From Neopestalotiopsis rosae (taxonomy: Eukaryota; Ascomycota; Sordariomycetes; Amphisphaeriales; Sporocadaceae), in the NCBI GenBank assembly GCA_023078685.1, contig JALGAS010000002.1, positions 3,534,001 to 3,598,000 of the forward strand: a DNA stretch of 64,000 nucleotides, in the 5' to 3' direction. Under the pieces are notes generated by a model. It did no database searches and was not told where the DNA came from. It saw nothing but the letters and a program-made list of their open reading frames with translations. Numbering within the stretch: position 1 is the first letter of the stretch; each line of letters begins with the position of its first letter. A program made the translations under genes and the position numbers. Below are positions 11,308-22,734 of the stretch, piece by piece.

Positions 11308-12810
11308 GAGACTAGCACCGGAGTCATGACGGGAGAGACACAATGCCGGCCTTTCCTAATTCCGAGTTATCCTTTAGAACATGCCACTGCTTCGGCCGAT
11401 CAGCACCGGATATATTGTATACGACCGTTGAAAGATTATGGCACCCACAAGGCAGACCTGACGATGACCACCGATGGCCAGCATACTGCCACTATGCCAG
11501 CTCAATAGCACCAGTAAAACGTCCAAACACTAGGCCAATAACATGGTGGATCCTACTGCAAACCTCCACATGGAAAAAATGGTCTGATCTAGAACGATTG
11601 CTTTCTTTTACTATATCTCCGAGAGCACCAAGCTTTCGATCCTGGTCGCGCCCAGCCATCAAATAGACGCCAAGACTTCTGTCTGTAATGTCAAGAAGAC
11701 GTTTGCTATTATGACCATTGATATTCGAATCCGAGATCCGCTTTCTCGTGGACCCTTTGTTGATTCGAGGTCAACCCAGACCGGGTCTAGGTCGGTGATT
11801 GTTTGAATGCCCAAATGCTTATACCCATATTGCCCCTTCAACCTCAAAAAGCAGGGCTGTCAAGCATGACGTCAGATATTGAGGGCATTTTCACCGTGGA
11901 CTTGATGTTATTCCGCCAATGAAGAAGTCAGATTCTACACGTTGTACTACATGATTCAAGCAGCGGTCAGATTTATTGTATTCTGGAGCTCTCGTAAACA
12001 TAGGTTGTCTGCCGAAGCTCCCGTTAGGGGACTGGACTGGGTAGATCCTACTGTGCCTACATTAACAATAAGAGCCCGGAATGGCCCGGAATTAGCGCTC
12101 CGTCCAAGAACGAGTTGGCTCTGTTTCAGGACCCCTGGCGCTCATTTCAGTGAAGCCACCCCTAAGGGATCCCTTGACCTGGCGCTTCTGCACACGATAC
12201 AGGGATCTGAACCCGGCCAAGGTTGGGGCTCTGCTGATATCTCTTGGCCGAAGCTTGTTCTTTTTGTGGGGGACGCAATATACGCATGTTTGGCTACGGG
12301 ATTCCAACAGGCATTAAGCATCCCATTGCCCGGCTCCGCATCACCAACTCGCCTCCACTTGCAAGTCACGTAACATGGATCGCTCCTCAGCTGGTATACT
12401 GAAGCTAACTCGATCGATGCTGGATGAACAAAGCAAGGACTCTGGAATGATCCCGACCCTTAATCAATCCCCCACTCATTCAATATATGCCTGGCAGTTG
12501 CTTTCGCAATCGGCAATCCCCCAATTATAGCCAAGATGCTCAATCCCTATTCGGGACATCTAGTGCAGGGCCAAGCTTTGCGGCAACTTTTACAGACATG
12601 TCAATGCGGATGGATTCCTATAAAGGTCAAAGACTTCCAAGAAAGCCAATATGATTTTTGGTTCTTGGCATCAGCGCTCAACTTCTTCACTTCATTCATT
12701 CATTGGAGGCTAGCCCTTCTTTTTTACCAAACCACTCTGCCAAGCCAGACTCTCAAGAATATACAGTCTTTACTCTCACTTACACTCGCTTCTCGCTATC
12801 CACCTCCAAG
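11308..12810. other. Intergenic, 1.5 kb
   Basis: 3' flank of the SGNH gene and promoter of the polygalacturonase, with a TATAAAG box at 12619-12625. No gene recognised in between. Confidence 0.5.
12619..12625 (+). promoter_or_regulatory. TATA box of the polygalacturonase gene
   Basis: TATAAAG, 186 nt before the ATG at 12811, followed by a pyrimidine-rich leader with C-T stretches. Confidence 0.5.
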
Positions 12811-14076
12811 ATGAAGTCCTCTGCCGTCCTTGCTCTGCTGGGCTCCAGCGCCCTGGTTGCTGCTGCACCCAAGTCTAACAAGACCTCTACGAGCTCAACC
12901 AGCAAGGCCACCTCGACTACTTCGAGCAAGAGCTCCTCGACTGCCTCCGCCGCTACCAAGACCACCGCAAGTGGTGCTTCTAGCTGTACTTTCACCGATG
13001 CTGCTGCTGCCAGCGCCAGCAAGACCTCTTGCTCCGACATTGTCATTAGCGGTATCACCGTTCCCGCTGGTGAGACTCTTGATCTGACTGGCTTGAACAG
13101 TGGAACAACTGTAAGTATTCATTACGCTCGGGCACACTGCTTAGGTTCCTATAAATGATTACAAGCACCAAATGCTAACACACTGATTCACAAGGTCACT
13201 TTCGAGGGTACCACCACCTTCGAGTACGATGAGTGGGAGGGTCCTCTCATCAGTGTATCCGGTACCGACATCACCGTGACTGGTGCCTCTGGCCACGTCA
13301 TTGATGGTAACGGCGCCAAGTGGTGGGATGGTGAGGGCTCCAACGGCGGTGTCACCAAGCCCAAGTTCTTCTACGCCCACAGCTTGAAGCAGTCCACCAT
13401 CAAGGGTCTCAACGTCCTCAACACCCCCGTTCAGGGATTTTCCATCAACAGCGCCACTGACCTTACCCTCGAGGACATCACTATTGACAACTCTGCTGGT
13501 GATGGTGACGACGGTGGCCACAACACTGACGCCTTCGACGTTGGATCCTCTACCAACATCCGCATCATTGGTGCCAACGTTAAGAACCAGGACGACTGCT
13601 TGGCCGTCAACTCTGGAACCAACATTGAGTTCACCGGCGGCACCTGCTCCGGCGGCCACGGTCTTTCCATTGGGTCCGTCGGTGGACGCAGCGACAACGA
13701 CGTCGACGGTGTCTACATTGCCGACTCCACCATTAGCGACTCGGCTAACGGAGTCCGCATCAAGACCGTCTCGGGCGCCACCGGCAGCGTCAACAACGTT
13801 ACCTACACCGGCATCACCCTGAGCGGCATCACTGACTACGGTATCGTCATTGAGCAGGACTACGAGAACGGCTCTCCCACCGGCACCCCCACCGACGGCG
13901 TCCCCATCACCGACCTGACCGTCTCCGACGTTACCGGTACCGTCAGCGGCGGAACCAACGTCTACATCCTCTGTGCTTCCGGTGCCTGCTCTGACTGGAC
14001 CTGGTCTGGTGTTTCCGTTACTGGCGGTGACGCTAGCTCGGACTGCGAGAACGTCCCTACTGGCGCCTCTTGCTAA
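12811..14076 (+). CDS. Secreted endopolygalacturonase (GH28)
   Basis: Exons 12811-13110 and 13195-14076 give 393 aa. The intron has GTAAGT, branch GCTAACA and CAAG acceptor. Residues 1-19 form a signal peptide ([18 protein letters not shown]). Residues 20-60 are a Ser/Thr/Lys-rich linker, and the GH28 beta-helix starts near 65. All active-site blocks are present: NTD (210-212), DD (233-234), GHG (254-256) and RIK (288-290). It cleaves alpha-1,4-galacturonan in pectin outside the cell. The Ser/Thr linker is longer than in most fungal endoPGs and is probably O-glycosylated. Codon use is strongly C-ending, typical of highly expressed secreted enzymes. A TATA box lies upstream. Confidence 0.96.
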
Positions 14077-14337
14077 GCGGTTTGTATAAAGAGTGGCGGA
14101 TAGGACTGGATGGGCTATCACGAGCCAAAATGTCCAATGGCCATTGAGAATCGAGACCGTGTGGTTTTTTTTTTATTCCTGGTAAAGGGTATCATCGTCT
14201 TGTGGGGGTACCCTATCAACCATTTATTACTGTATATACTTGAGACGGCTGCTTTTATATAGCTGCTGAAAAAACATAGAGGGAAATTTAACACAGGCCT
14301 GGCGTCAATATTCATCTTTTTTCACTCAAAAATTGAT

Positions 14338-15336
14338 TCAAAAACCTAAAAGTTTCTCGCCTCTTTTCGAACGCCACTTGTTGGTCGATTCAAATAGTTC
14401 TGTGCACCCCCAGACAAGCCAGCCGTACTTTTCCAAGAATGGCAGCGTAGCTTCCCAATCACCCGGATTGGCAGAATCGCCCCAGACGATGAGAAATGGT
14501 GTGTGCACTGCCTCCCTCGGCCAGACTTCTATCAAGTCCATCACAATCTCGTCCTCGTCCAAGACCCCCGAACTCACAGCCCGGATGGCGCGCTCCCTCA
14601 TGACCGGGAACGGAAGGACGTCAAGCCAAGGGTGATGCTGCACCGAGTACTGCACGGCAGTAGGCCGCAGAGAAGCGGGATACGACGCCGCGTCCGGCAG
14701 CAGCAGCAGCGGACCGGGCGAGCTAAAGGGCGACACGGCGTCGTCGGCGCAGACGCGGTCGTTGGGCAGGCCGATGAGGCGCGCGTTGCGGGCCAGCGCG
14801 TTGAGCACGTTGAGCTTGACCAGCATGCCGAGCTGGCTGGGGCGCGGCGACCCGAGGGCGTAGCGCTCGTACGCCTCGCGGGCAAACTTGATCACGTTGT
14901 CGCGCCGCCGGGGCTCTGTCATCATCTTGTACCCTTCCTCCTGCAGCAGGGGCAGGCAGTCGTTGGCTGCTTGGGGAAGAAGCGCGGCGGTGTTTGCTTC
15001 GCTCTGCGGCGTTTGACCCTGTCCTTGGCGAACGACGTTGAGGAGTTCCTGGTAGACGGCGATTGTGCCCTGTCTCCTAGCCTGCCGTTCTTTTCTTTGG
15101 CCTGTAGTTAAATCAGCCGTCAAATCCTATCACGACATATTTTTCATGATAGACTCAAAAGCCGGTTTGTACATACGAAACGCTCTTTGATTCAGTCTGT
15201 TCTGAAGTCTTCGCCTCTCAGAGGTACTTGTAACCCCTGTCCAATCATCGTCTTGCCTGCGAACATGTCGCTGTTGGGGCATGGCCTCTAAAGGCAGCGA
15301 ACTTGGCATTGTATCATGGTCGCCGGCCATCTCCAT
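14338..15336 (-). CDS. bZIP transcription factor, DUF3425 type
   Basis: Exons on the minus strand: 15336-15177 and 15101-14338, giving 307 aa. The intron (GTATGT...CTACAG) lies inside the basic region and joins QNRLNQRAFR to QRKERQARRQ, restoring the N-x7-R bZIP basic motif. The leucine zipper is weak. The rest matches the DUF3425 architecture: a KLNVLNALARNARLIG stretch in the middle and a C-terminal HPWLDVLPFP region with VWG.....PGDWE. Such proteins are AP-1-like regulators of stress or secondary metabolism in ascomycetes; the target genes are unknown. ATG 15336 is chosen because the upstream frame starts only at a TTG and then meets a stop. It is convergent with the polygalacturonase gene. 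Confidence 0.88.
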
Positions 15337-16127
15337 GATGTCGAGCAATATGTGATGGAATTCTTCGAAAGATTCTAGGCTTGTGATTCTGCAACCTGCT
15401 TACCATTTATAATTGATTTGATCTCATCTTGCGGTCAAGGCATGATCAAGGTGCAAGTAGCCTCGCCTCAATTTCCTATGGAATCGCAAAGAGGGCTTTT
15501 AAGGTTAGGTACATACAGGTGTAAGCAGGTTGCATTAGCCTGCATCTGCCAAGAAACGGGGGTCCCTGCCAGTGTATTCTGGATTATCTGGATTTATGTG
15601 CTTTGATTTGGTTTCAGATACCGCACTTATGATCATTGTCGTTTTTGTATATAGTGATAGAGACATGATTCCATAGGCGCAGGAGGGGATGCTGGTAGTT
15701 TGCTGTGATTACAAATACGCAACGTCAGCTGGGCTTCGTGACCAGGTTCTTTATTGGTAATCACCACCACCGTTAGGAAAATAACGCTGACACGGACAAT
15801 CATAGCATTTTCGTATCAGGGGATTTCGTGATGTATTCAAGGAGAGCAGCAAAGGAGTAAAACTTATCAAATAAGCGAGAAGACTATGAGATCAACATCC
15901 TTGCCTGGTAATTTGTGTAAAATAAAACCATAGTTTCTCAATTGCAGACCAACCATCAAATAAAGCAAGGAGGCGATATTGACTTATCACGAAGTAATCA
16001 TGGAAGTGAGTTCATACATGATACGGGCCGGAAAGGGTATTGCAATAATACGAAAACTTGAACCCTGCAAAAATTGACCACCACACCAGACCAAACGCCT
16101 CATCCTCCAGATCACCATAGATAACCA
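15337..16127. other. Intergenic, 0.8 kb
   Basis: Promoter of the DUF3425 bZIP gene and 3' flank of the PI-PLC-like gene. Nothing else recognised. Confidence 0.5.
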
Positions 16128-18290
16128 CTAATTATTCATCCCAATCACAAGCTCTGATACACTCTGCTCGGCTCCATATTCCAACCAGTCGACCGAGACC
16201 ACATTGAACCTGGCATCAGCACCGCCATGCTGATTCAGGAACCCCGCCAGCGCCGCGTTCGCCTGCGCGGCCATGTCCTGCAGCGCCCACTTTTGCACGC
16301 CGGTGAGCTGAACCAGGACCGTCTGCACGACGGTCGGCAGGTCGGGCGTCAGGACCCAGTCGACGGACCACAGCGGCGCCGAGTCCGGGTGGTGGCAGCG
16401 CAGGCCGAGCCCCTGCTGCGCCGAGAGGTCGTCGACGGTGCGCGGCTCGTCCCCCGGCCGGATGGGCGCACCCGCGTAGCCGTCCGTGTTGGTTATGACT
16501 TGTTGGTTCTCGTCATCGTCGTCGTTGTCGCTGCTAAAAGCGTAAACGCGCCAGTCTAGGTTCATAAACATGACCTTGGGCGCGCCCTGGGTGATGTCGC
16601 CCACGGTGGCCTCGGCCAGGATCTGAAAGTCGAAGCACGGCTGCCCGCACGAGTCGGGCTCGTAGTAGAGATTCTCGGGGCTTATGTACGAGGCCACGAG
16701 CTCGGCGAACCGGGGCGCCTGGGACGGGTGGTGGCCAAAGTTGGTGTGGGAGATGGCGGCAAAGATGAGCTCGCCCGAGCCCGGATGCGCGTTGATGAAG
16801 AAGCGGATCTGCGCGAGCACGTCGGAGAACAGGGGGCCCCGCAGGACGTGCTGCGTGTAAAAGTGGCCGTCGCGCGTGTCATAGTAGACGCGAAAATCAA
16901 AGTGCCGGATCCCGGACTGCAGCTGCTCCAAGACGTTGCGCCCCTGGGTCCGCGAGATGGCGTTGACGGCCCGACCCAGAACGTGGTTGTAGCAGGCCGG
17001 GCCAATGTACAGCGGGCTGCTGCGCTCGGGCGGTATGCGTATTGGCCATTTCCCCCGGATGGGTGAGGCGTGGCCACTCAGGTTCCATAGGAATTGTACA
17101 TGTGGGTAGACGATTTGACTCAATATGGGAGTGAGACCGTACGTGGCGCTGCTATGAGTACCCGGTAGCTTTAGCCAGCCCATCTTTCTTGCTTGTATCT
17201 GGGGAGTGGACATCCAGATACTGAGATCCGTTCCCAAGGGCGGACGAGATACTCTGACCACCTTTCGTCTTGGATAGGCCAGAACAGAGGAACCAAAACG
17301 AAGACTGTGGATTAGACTGGATGCGTATTTTGTCTTGGGGTCAGGTATTTGTACTAGCTCGCTGAAGAGCGAATTGATGACACCGATCACGGATGTGTTG
17401 AAAATGGTGTTGATGAAACCTGCGACCCTGAATGGCGTGGCACCGATGGAGAAGAGTTTGGCAATCAAGGGAAACGATGCCTCGAGGAGCCGAATGATTG
17501 TGCCAGACAGATGATAATGTCCGAGTGAGCATTGCAAAGCTGTAATGTGCGGCTTCGTCTGGAACGTGAGGTCAATATGGGCTTGGATATAGACAACCAT
17601 ATCTGTAATGGCGAGATTGAATATGCCCGTATGTTCGCCAATGGTCTCTGTGCCGACAAGATATGCTTCGCCGACTCGAAAAACGACGTTCAGATTCCAC
17701 AGATTGCTACCACCGCCAGACTTGGGTAAGATACCGGCATACGTACACTGCACAGAAGCAGGGTCCAGTTGTAGCCCCCTAATCGTCAGTTCGTTAGTCT
17801 CAGATATTTTGATGTCGATGGAATTTGATGATATATAATCAACCATGGCGGGTAGATTTGCCTGCAGGAAGCTATTGATCAAAGGTGTCAGAATTCCAGG
17901 ACCATTGAAAAACCAGAAGTTATAATCCCCGCCAGTGGCCGATGGCAGGCCTGGGGCCAAGACTGCACCTCCCTTGCCATTGGGTAGATATGACGGTATC
18001 GTGACTGTTGCGTACACTGGGCTCGGCCCAAGGAGGATGTGCATTTTATCCCCCGAGTAGAAACTTATGTCGAAGGACGATTGGCCCGGCCAAGTACTCG
18101 CATCCACACAAGCCGAAGCGTTGGCTCCAGAAGCAATGTTACTAGGATTTGGGAATTCCTCTGACATGTTGTCATTGTTGTCGACAATCACAGTGATATG
18201 TTGCGGACAGTCGTTGAAAACGGTCATTTTGGCATCAGAGACCTGCTCTCTGCTGCTTATAGCCCGAAGGCTATGCCGCGACCGAACCAT
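16128..18290 (-). CDS. PI-PLC X-domain protein with a large uncharacterised N-terminal domain
   Basis: 720 aa, single exon. Residues about 370-700 form a phosphatidylinositol phospholipase C X-type TIM barrel: LPGTHSSATYG with catalytic His379, FDFRVYYD with Asp465/Arg467, and TQHVLRG with His481. There is no Y domain or Ca2+ loop, which resembles bacterial-type and fungal PLC-like phosphodiesterases. Residues 25-330 have no family I recognise. They are beta-rich and amphipathic, with a lipid-binding look (SIDIKISETNELTIRGLQL, then a hydrophobic helix region 270-310). No signal peptide is visible from ATG 18290 or from the in-frame ATG 18227 (MTVFNDCPQH). It could cleave or bind phosphoinositides or glycosyl-PI, but the substrate is unproven. 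Confidence 0.85.
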   Translation of the reverse strand: MVRSRHSLRAISSREQVSDAKMTVFNDCPQHITVIVDNNDNMSEEFPNPSNIASGANASACVDASTWPGQSSFDISFYSGDKMHILLGPSPVYATVTIPSYLPNGKGGAVLAPGLPSATGGDYNFWFFNGPGILTPLINSFLQANLPAMVDYISSNSIDIKISETNELTIRGLQLDPASVQCTYAGILPKSGGGSNLWNLNVVFRVGEAYLVGTETIGEHTGIFNLAITDMVVYIQAHIDLTFQTKPHITALQCSLGHYHLSGTIIRLLEASFPLIAKLFSIGATPFRVAGFINTIFNTSVIGVINSLFSELVQIPDPKTKYASSLIHSLRFGSSVLAYPRRKVVRVSRPPLGTDLSIWMSTPQIQARKMGWLKLPGTHSSATYGLTPILSQIVYPHVQFLWNLSGHASPIRGKWPIRIPPERSSPLYIGPACYNHVLGRAVNAISRTQGRNVLEQLQSGIRHFDFRVYYDTRDGHFYTQHVLRGPLFSDVLAQIRFFINAHPGSGELIFAAISHTNFGHHPSQAPRFAELVASYISPENLYYEPDSCGQPCFDFQILAEATVGDITQGAPKVMFMNLDWRVYAFSSDNDDDDENQQVITNTDGYAGAPIRPGDEPRTVDDLSAQQGLGLRCHHPDSAPLWSVDWVLTPDLPTVVQTVLVQLTGVQKWALQDMAAQANAALAGFLNQHGGADARFNVVSVDWLEYGAEQSVSELVIGMNN

Positions 18291-19145
18291 TTCCGATTCG
18301 ACAGACTTGTCGCAACGGAACCCAAAGTCATGGACAGCACACTACATATGAACACAGCTCCAGAAAGGAACAAATAGCGGAATCAAGACTACTGCTCCAT
18401 TATATTTCACCTTGAGCAGTCGCACAATCAATTGCCGTCATATGCGATGTTGGACCTGGGGTTATCAATAACGGAATCGAGAAATGTCTCGAGCTAATGT
18501 TGGCTAAGTTCGCCAAGCACGTTCACACGACGAGGAAAGTTGATGCAACTACCAATCACAAGGTTGTTGGAGGGTGATTCCCGTTGGTAAAGCAAGAGCT
18601 CCAGAGCGGCATCTTTTGAGTATCACAGACACGGCATGTTATCGTTGCAGCACCATTCACCTCTCCACGTTCTCGACAATTACCTTTGAATGAGAAGACT
18701 GTAGTTACATCTGCAATCCCCACGCATTCTGTACTGTTGGATAGTATGATAAGAGCAACAAAGATCTGCAGAGTATAATGGTTATCTGCAAAGGCTCTCG
18801 CAGGATAACACAATTTGAGTTTGCCAATCAGCCAGTGCTCCTCGAACTTCTGCCTTTCAATGGACGGCACAGAAATACTTGTATGTGAGCACTAACAACC
18901 TTCTTGGCTAAAGAGCAATCTGGGCCCCTTCTATTCGGCGCCGACCTGGAGTCTCTGACGCTGGCACAATCTGGTGGAGTCGGCTGCTCTCTCGTCCCAA
19001 TTCCAGTTGAATCCCTCATGACACCCACTTTCTGGTGTGGAGAGTGGAACACCCTTCCGAAATTAGGACATCTTGCTCGCGTAATGTTGATAATTACTGA
19101 TAAGCGCCAATTCTCTCACCGCCCGCCTCTATATGGTCGTGCTCA
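18291..19145. other. Intergenic, 0.85 kb
   Basis: Promoter of the PI-PLC-like gene and 5' flank of the tRNA gene. Small open frames only. No gene recognised. Confidence 0.5.
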
Positions 19146-19217
19146 GCATCTATAGTGTAGCGGTTATCATTCTTGCCTTCCAAGCATGAGACTCGGGTTC
19201 GACTCCCGATGGATGCA
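19146..19217 (+). tRNA. tRNA-Gly (anticodon TCC)
   Basis: 72 nt, intronless. The acceptor stem GCATCTA pairs with TGGATGC (one T-G wobble), and the discriminator is A. The D arm contains GTGTAGCGGTTATC (A box) and the T arm contains GGGTTCGACTCCC (B box). The anticodon loop CTTCCAA gives TCC, decoding GGA. The anticodon stem CTTGC/GCATG carries one T-T mismatch where the common fungal sequence has a T-A pair. All other elements are canonical, so it is probably functional. Confidence 0.93.
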
Positions 19218-20591
19218 TATACCATCACCCGATAACTTTCTTTTTGCGTTTTTGCCATTCGATGCCAGCTTCATTGCGTATGTTTTTGTCTCCCCATGCA
19301 TCAGATTGTTGCGATACAGTCGCTGTGCTATGATTGAATAAGTAATCAGTGATCATGTTTCGCGAACGGCGCCCGGACGCCACTTTGCATTGTGATTTGA
19401 ATAAGCATACAGTACCAGCGTAGTCATCCACGCAGAGCGCTCGTATGGAACAGCGAATGAGAGGCGAGCGTAAGGACGACGAATGAGAAAGTCTGGGCAT
19501 AAACAATACAAAGTACCTGAGTTGTATGTATTAGGACAACTACCTGAAGCTGTTTCAGTGCTTACAGAAGATCCCCCTCGGCAGTCACCGAACTGCTATT
19601 GAGAGATGGCAGTCTGTAGATGACCAGAGACTATATCCACTTCAATCGATCGGAATGAACGATACGCATGCCGTCGAAACCAGTGATTTACATCATGTTC
19701 GTCCAATTGCATTTGCTACGGAGCGTTGGCAACCTTTTGACCGTCGGAACTTTTAGTCGTGGCTGTTTCAACTGAATACTGTACGACGGGAACAGTCTGT
19801 ACAGATAATCTGTACGTATCTTTGGGCATGGGGACTTGATCCATTCCCCGGCTGGGTGGCTTGGCCAAAGTGGGCGGAGCTAGCCAAAACGGCTTAGCGG
19901 GGATGAATCATAATTGATCATGCAACTTTCTGGCCCTTGGATGCTTTGATAGACTCGACCGAGATGGGGACGAACCCCTGTCCCAGAGGTTCAGTCTTTG
20001 TTACTCCGTCACAAATTCCGATCTTTGGGTAACACACAATCGGCCTATTCAATGCTGGGGCTCTCATTCCCTTCTGTTCTCGCCGAGATGGATATTCTCA
20101 TATCAATGGTCTTGGCTGCTCCGAGAAAAGAGGAGAGGAAATGTGTATCATTATGGTGAGAATGTGATGCAGTATGATGCTCTATGATGATGCTGCTGCA
20201 GAAGAGGCAAGACAAAATAGTTATATAAAAAGACAAATACCATCTTGTGCTTGCAATGTGATAAATGAAGATGCTTCACCAGCCACGATTGCATTTGAAC
20301 TACGATATAGCTTCATGTCGAGACCGCGATTGATGAATGAGCTAGATGATCTGCCAAATCGCACAAGCAAAGGTGAGCATATCTTACACCTCGTGGCTGC
20401 AAAGTCATTCAGACATAACTTTTTCTTCGCATCGTGATTATGAGAATAACACGTTCCCTTTGCCGAAATGAACACTCTATACAAGAGACACATGAGCGAT
20501 AAAGTCAGAGCCGACATCGACTGATGGTGCAGATTAAAATCTCTTCATTCACTTCTTTACCACTATGTTCCTGTTTTAACCCTGCTGACTT
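19218..20591. other. Intergenic, 1.4 kb
   Basis: 3' flank of the tRNA and of the convergent bZIP gene. A T-rich stretch follows the tRNA (ACTTTCTTTTTGCGTTTTTG), fitting Pol III termination. No protein gene supported. Confidence 0.5.
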
Positions 20592-21406
20592 TTACACATC
20601 AAAACCACCCTTGATCTTGAACAGACTCTTCAATGCAGCAACCTCGGCCTCCTGACGCGCAAGACGAACCCGCAAATCATCACGATCATCCTTGACTTCC
20701 TTCAACTCGGCTTCCAATTCGCTGATGCGGTCAATTTTCTTCTGACGGTACTTGCGTGCAGCAATGTTGTTTCGCTGACGCTTGATAGCCGTCTCCGGGT
20801 CCACAGGGGGCGAACGCTTCCGAGGATTGCGTTGAGCCGAGGGATCTGTGGAAGCAGAAAATGGGGGAGTAGTCTCGGAACCAAAGTCATGAGACAGCGT
20901 GGAAGAGGGAGATTGCTGTAAAGGCGTGACATTTGCTGAAGATGGCATAGTAGTGACTGTCAGAGCTGCCGTGTTTGGCATGGTGGTGGTGGTAGTCAGG
21001 ATGTGGTCTGGCAGTGTGGGGTCAGCACAATGATCAAACACGAGATAGAATACTATAATCAAGACTCACCATAGACATCATTCTGTAAAACGTGTGAAAT
21101 ATCAAAAGCAGGTACTGGCGCCGGGCGGGCGCCTTCAGACCAATCGAGTCCAGTCAAATCCATGCCGAAGCTACCATTATCGATGACACCCGTGAGCCAA
21201 TTGTCAGACAGAGAGCCATCACCCAGACCACCCAGAGGGTCTAGGTGCTGGCCCCCTACCCCGACACCATAGTGGAAGAAGTCCGAGGGCTCAAAGACGG
21301 AGATCTCCCACGGCGCGAGGTTATGTTGGTTCGAAGGTGCCAGAGAACTGGGATGGTCTGAACCACTGGGCGAGCATCTGGCTTGGGACGTAGAAGTAGG
21401 TTGCAA
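20592..21406 (-). CDS. bZIP transcription factor (IDI-4/JlbA-like), 5' end uncertain
   Basis: The last exon 21007-20592 and the preceding exon ending at 21070 (intron GTGAGT...GCCAG) encode a C-terminal bZIP. The basic region is RQRNNIAARKYRQKK, followed by a zipper with Leu/Val/Leu heptads (ISELEAELKEVKDDRDDL). The region before it is Ser/Pro/Thr-rich with acidic-hydrophobic patches typical of activation domains. The coding-like frame runs upstream past 21475 but contains no ATG until 21163, which would give only 169 aa. The first ATG of the leader (21419) is in another frame and makes a 32-codon upstream ORF. Either translation is controlled by uORFs, or a first exon was missed. The zipper resembles stress/autophagy-linked IDI-4/JlbA factors; that assignment is tentative. 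Confidence 0.85.
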
Positions 21407-21419
21407 TGGTGGACTCCAT
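21321..21419 (-). other. Upstream ORF overlapping the bZIP coding region
   Basis: ATG at 21419 and TAA at 21323-21321 give a 32-aa peptide (MESTIATYFY...) in a different frame from the bZIP protein. It overlaps the Ser/Pro-rich frame but ends before the first in-frame bZIP ATG at 21163. A further possible uORF of 35 aa lies at 21796-21689. Both are candidate translational control elements, as in the GCN4/CPC1 class. No transcript data here. Confidence 0.4.
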
Positions 21420-22096
21420 TCTGGTATCTTGTGTCGGCCTCTTGGGGCCGGGTTGGAACCTGAATTAGATGCTAGTGGGATTGTATAAGCGCCGTCTGCC
21501 CTTAGAGACGGCGGGAAGTATAAGACCCAAGATTGGTAATATCTCGGGTGGTTGATGAGGAAAAGAGAGGAAACGGAATCACAAGGAATGGACGCGGGGA
21601 TCAGGATTTAAAAAGGCTTCTAAGGCCTGGGCTTGGACTTTGCGCTTGGGGGTGGGAAAGCACCTTTGGTCCTAGAGATCCTTCCAAGTCAGGGTCTCGG
21701 GGGGTGGTCTGCCCTGTGATTGGTGCGCCGTACGCTGGGAACGTTGGATTGCACCAAGGATGGATTGCTTTTAGCATAGCCCCACTCAGCCCGCATGCTT
21801 CTTTCTGGCACCTTTGTGACCAGAACGCCGATGTCTTGTTACCAGATTTGTTCTCTCCGCTCTTTACCTGTGTGAGGCTGGTGCAAGGTTACATAGTGGG
21901 GTAGGCAAGAGATAGAGAGTGCTCAGTGAGAGGCATTGCGTACATTACTGGATCTACTACCTATCGCGCGCTTACAGAGAGCTGCAGAGCTGACCGTTGC
22001 AATAGTCTGGACCGCATCTGAGTTTCCTGATCGAGACGGGCGGTATCCGACAAGGACAACAGCGACATACTCTTGTTCTCCTATGCCTTCTTCAAC
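21420..22096. other. Divergent promoter between the bZIP factor and AP-3 sigma genes
   Basis: The minus-strand side is the long leader or unrecognised first exon of the bZIP gene. A minus-strand open frame at about 21777-21604 (starting MLKAIHPWCNP) is coding-like in composition but unlinked by a clear donor. The AP-3 sigma side is short. Confidence 0.4.
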
Positions 22097-22734
22097 ATGA
22101 TCAACGCTGTTCTGGTCTTCAATGGCCAGGGTCAACCCCGCTTGACCAAGTTCTACACTCAGCTGGTCAGTCAACCCGTCCCATTCGCTACCCTTACGCC
22201 GACCGAAGAGGCATGGCTGACATATAGTCTTTCTCCATGTAGGATACCAGCATCCAGCAACGTCTCATCAGCGAGATCTTCACCCTCGTTTCTAACCGAC
22301 CCGACGGTGCTTGCAACTTCCTGCCGCTCCCGCCCATCCTCGCCGCCTCTGGCACCTCACACTCGGCCTCAGAACCACACAATGACGTCCCGTCTCTAGT
22401 CACTTACCGCAACTATGCGACACTCTACTTCATAATCATCTCCACGTCGACCGAATCGCCTCTTGCTCTACTAGACCTTATCCAAGTCTACGTCGAGTCC
22501 CTCGATAAGCTGTTCGAAAATGTTTGCGAGTTGGATTTGATCTTCAACTTCGAGACTTTGCATGCGGCGCTGAGCGAAATGATCGTGGGAGGAGTGGTCA
22601 TTGAAACAAACCTCGATCGCATCGTCGCCGGGGTCAAGTCGCAAGGCACAGTCGCAAAGAGGCCGGTCAACGAGACTAGGAGTACAGGACTCGGCGCAGG
22701 TCTAGGCGGAACCTTTGTTTGGCCCGGACGGTAG
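22097..22734 (+). CDS. APS3: AP-3 adaptor complex sigma subunit
   Basis: Exons 22097-22165 and 22243-22734 give 186 aa. The donor is the less common GTCAGT and the acceptor TGTAG; splicing yields FYTQLDTSIQQRLISEIFTL. The protein matches adaptin small chains throughout: start MINAVLVFNGQGQPRLTKF, then LVTYRNYATLYFI, ESPLALLDLIQV, ENVCELDLIFNF and MIVGGVVIET. The last motif and the KRPVNE tail are typical of the sigma-3 type. It acts in the heterotetrameric AP-3 coat that sorts cargo from Golgi/endosome to the vacuole. The insertion LPLPPILAASGTSHSASEP is longer than in yeast but usual for filamentous fungi. Confidence 0.95.

Noticed and set aside
13159..14121. 320-codon minus-strand open frame opposite the polygalacturonase
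   Set aside because: Created by the strong C-ending codon bias of the real gene. Its translation is Gly/Val/Asp low-complexity without domains.
21533..21904. 123-codon plus-strand open frame in the bZIP/AP-3 promoter
   Set aside because: No domain. It lies opposite the leader of the bZIP gene and no expression signal is visible.
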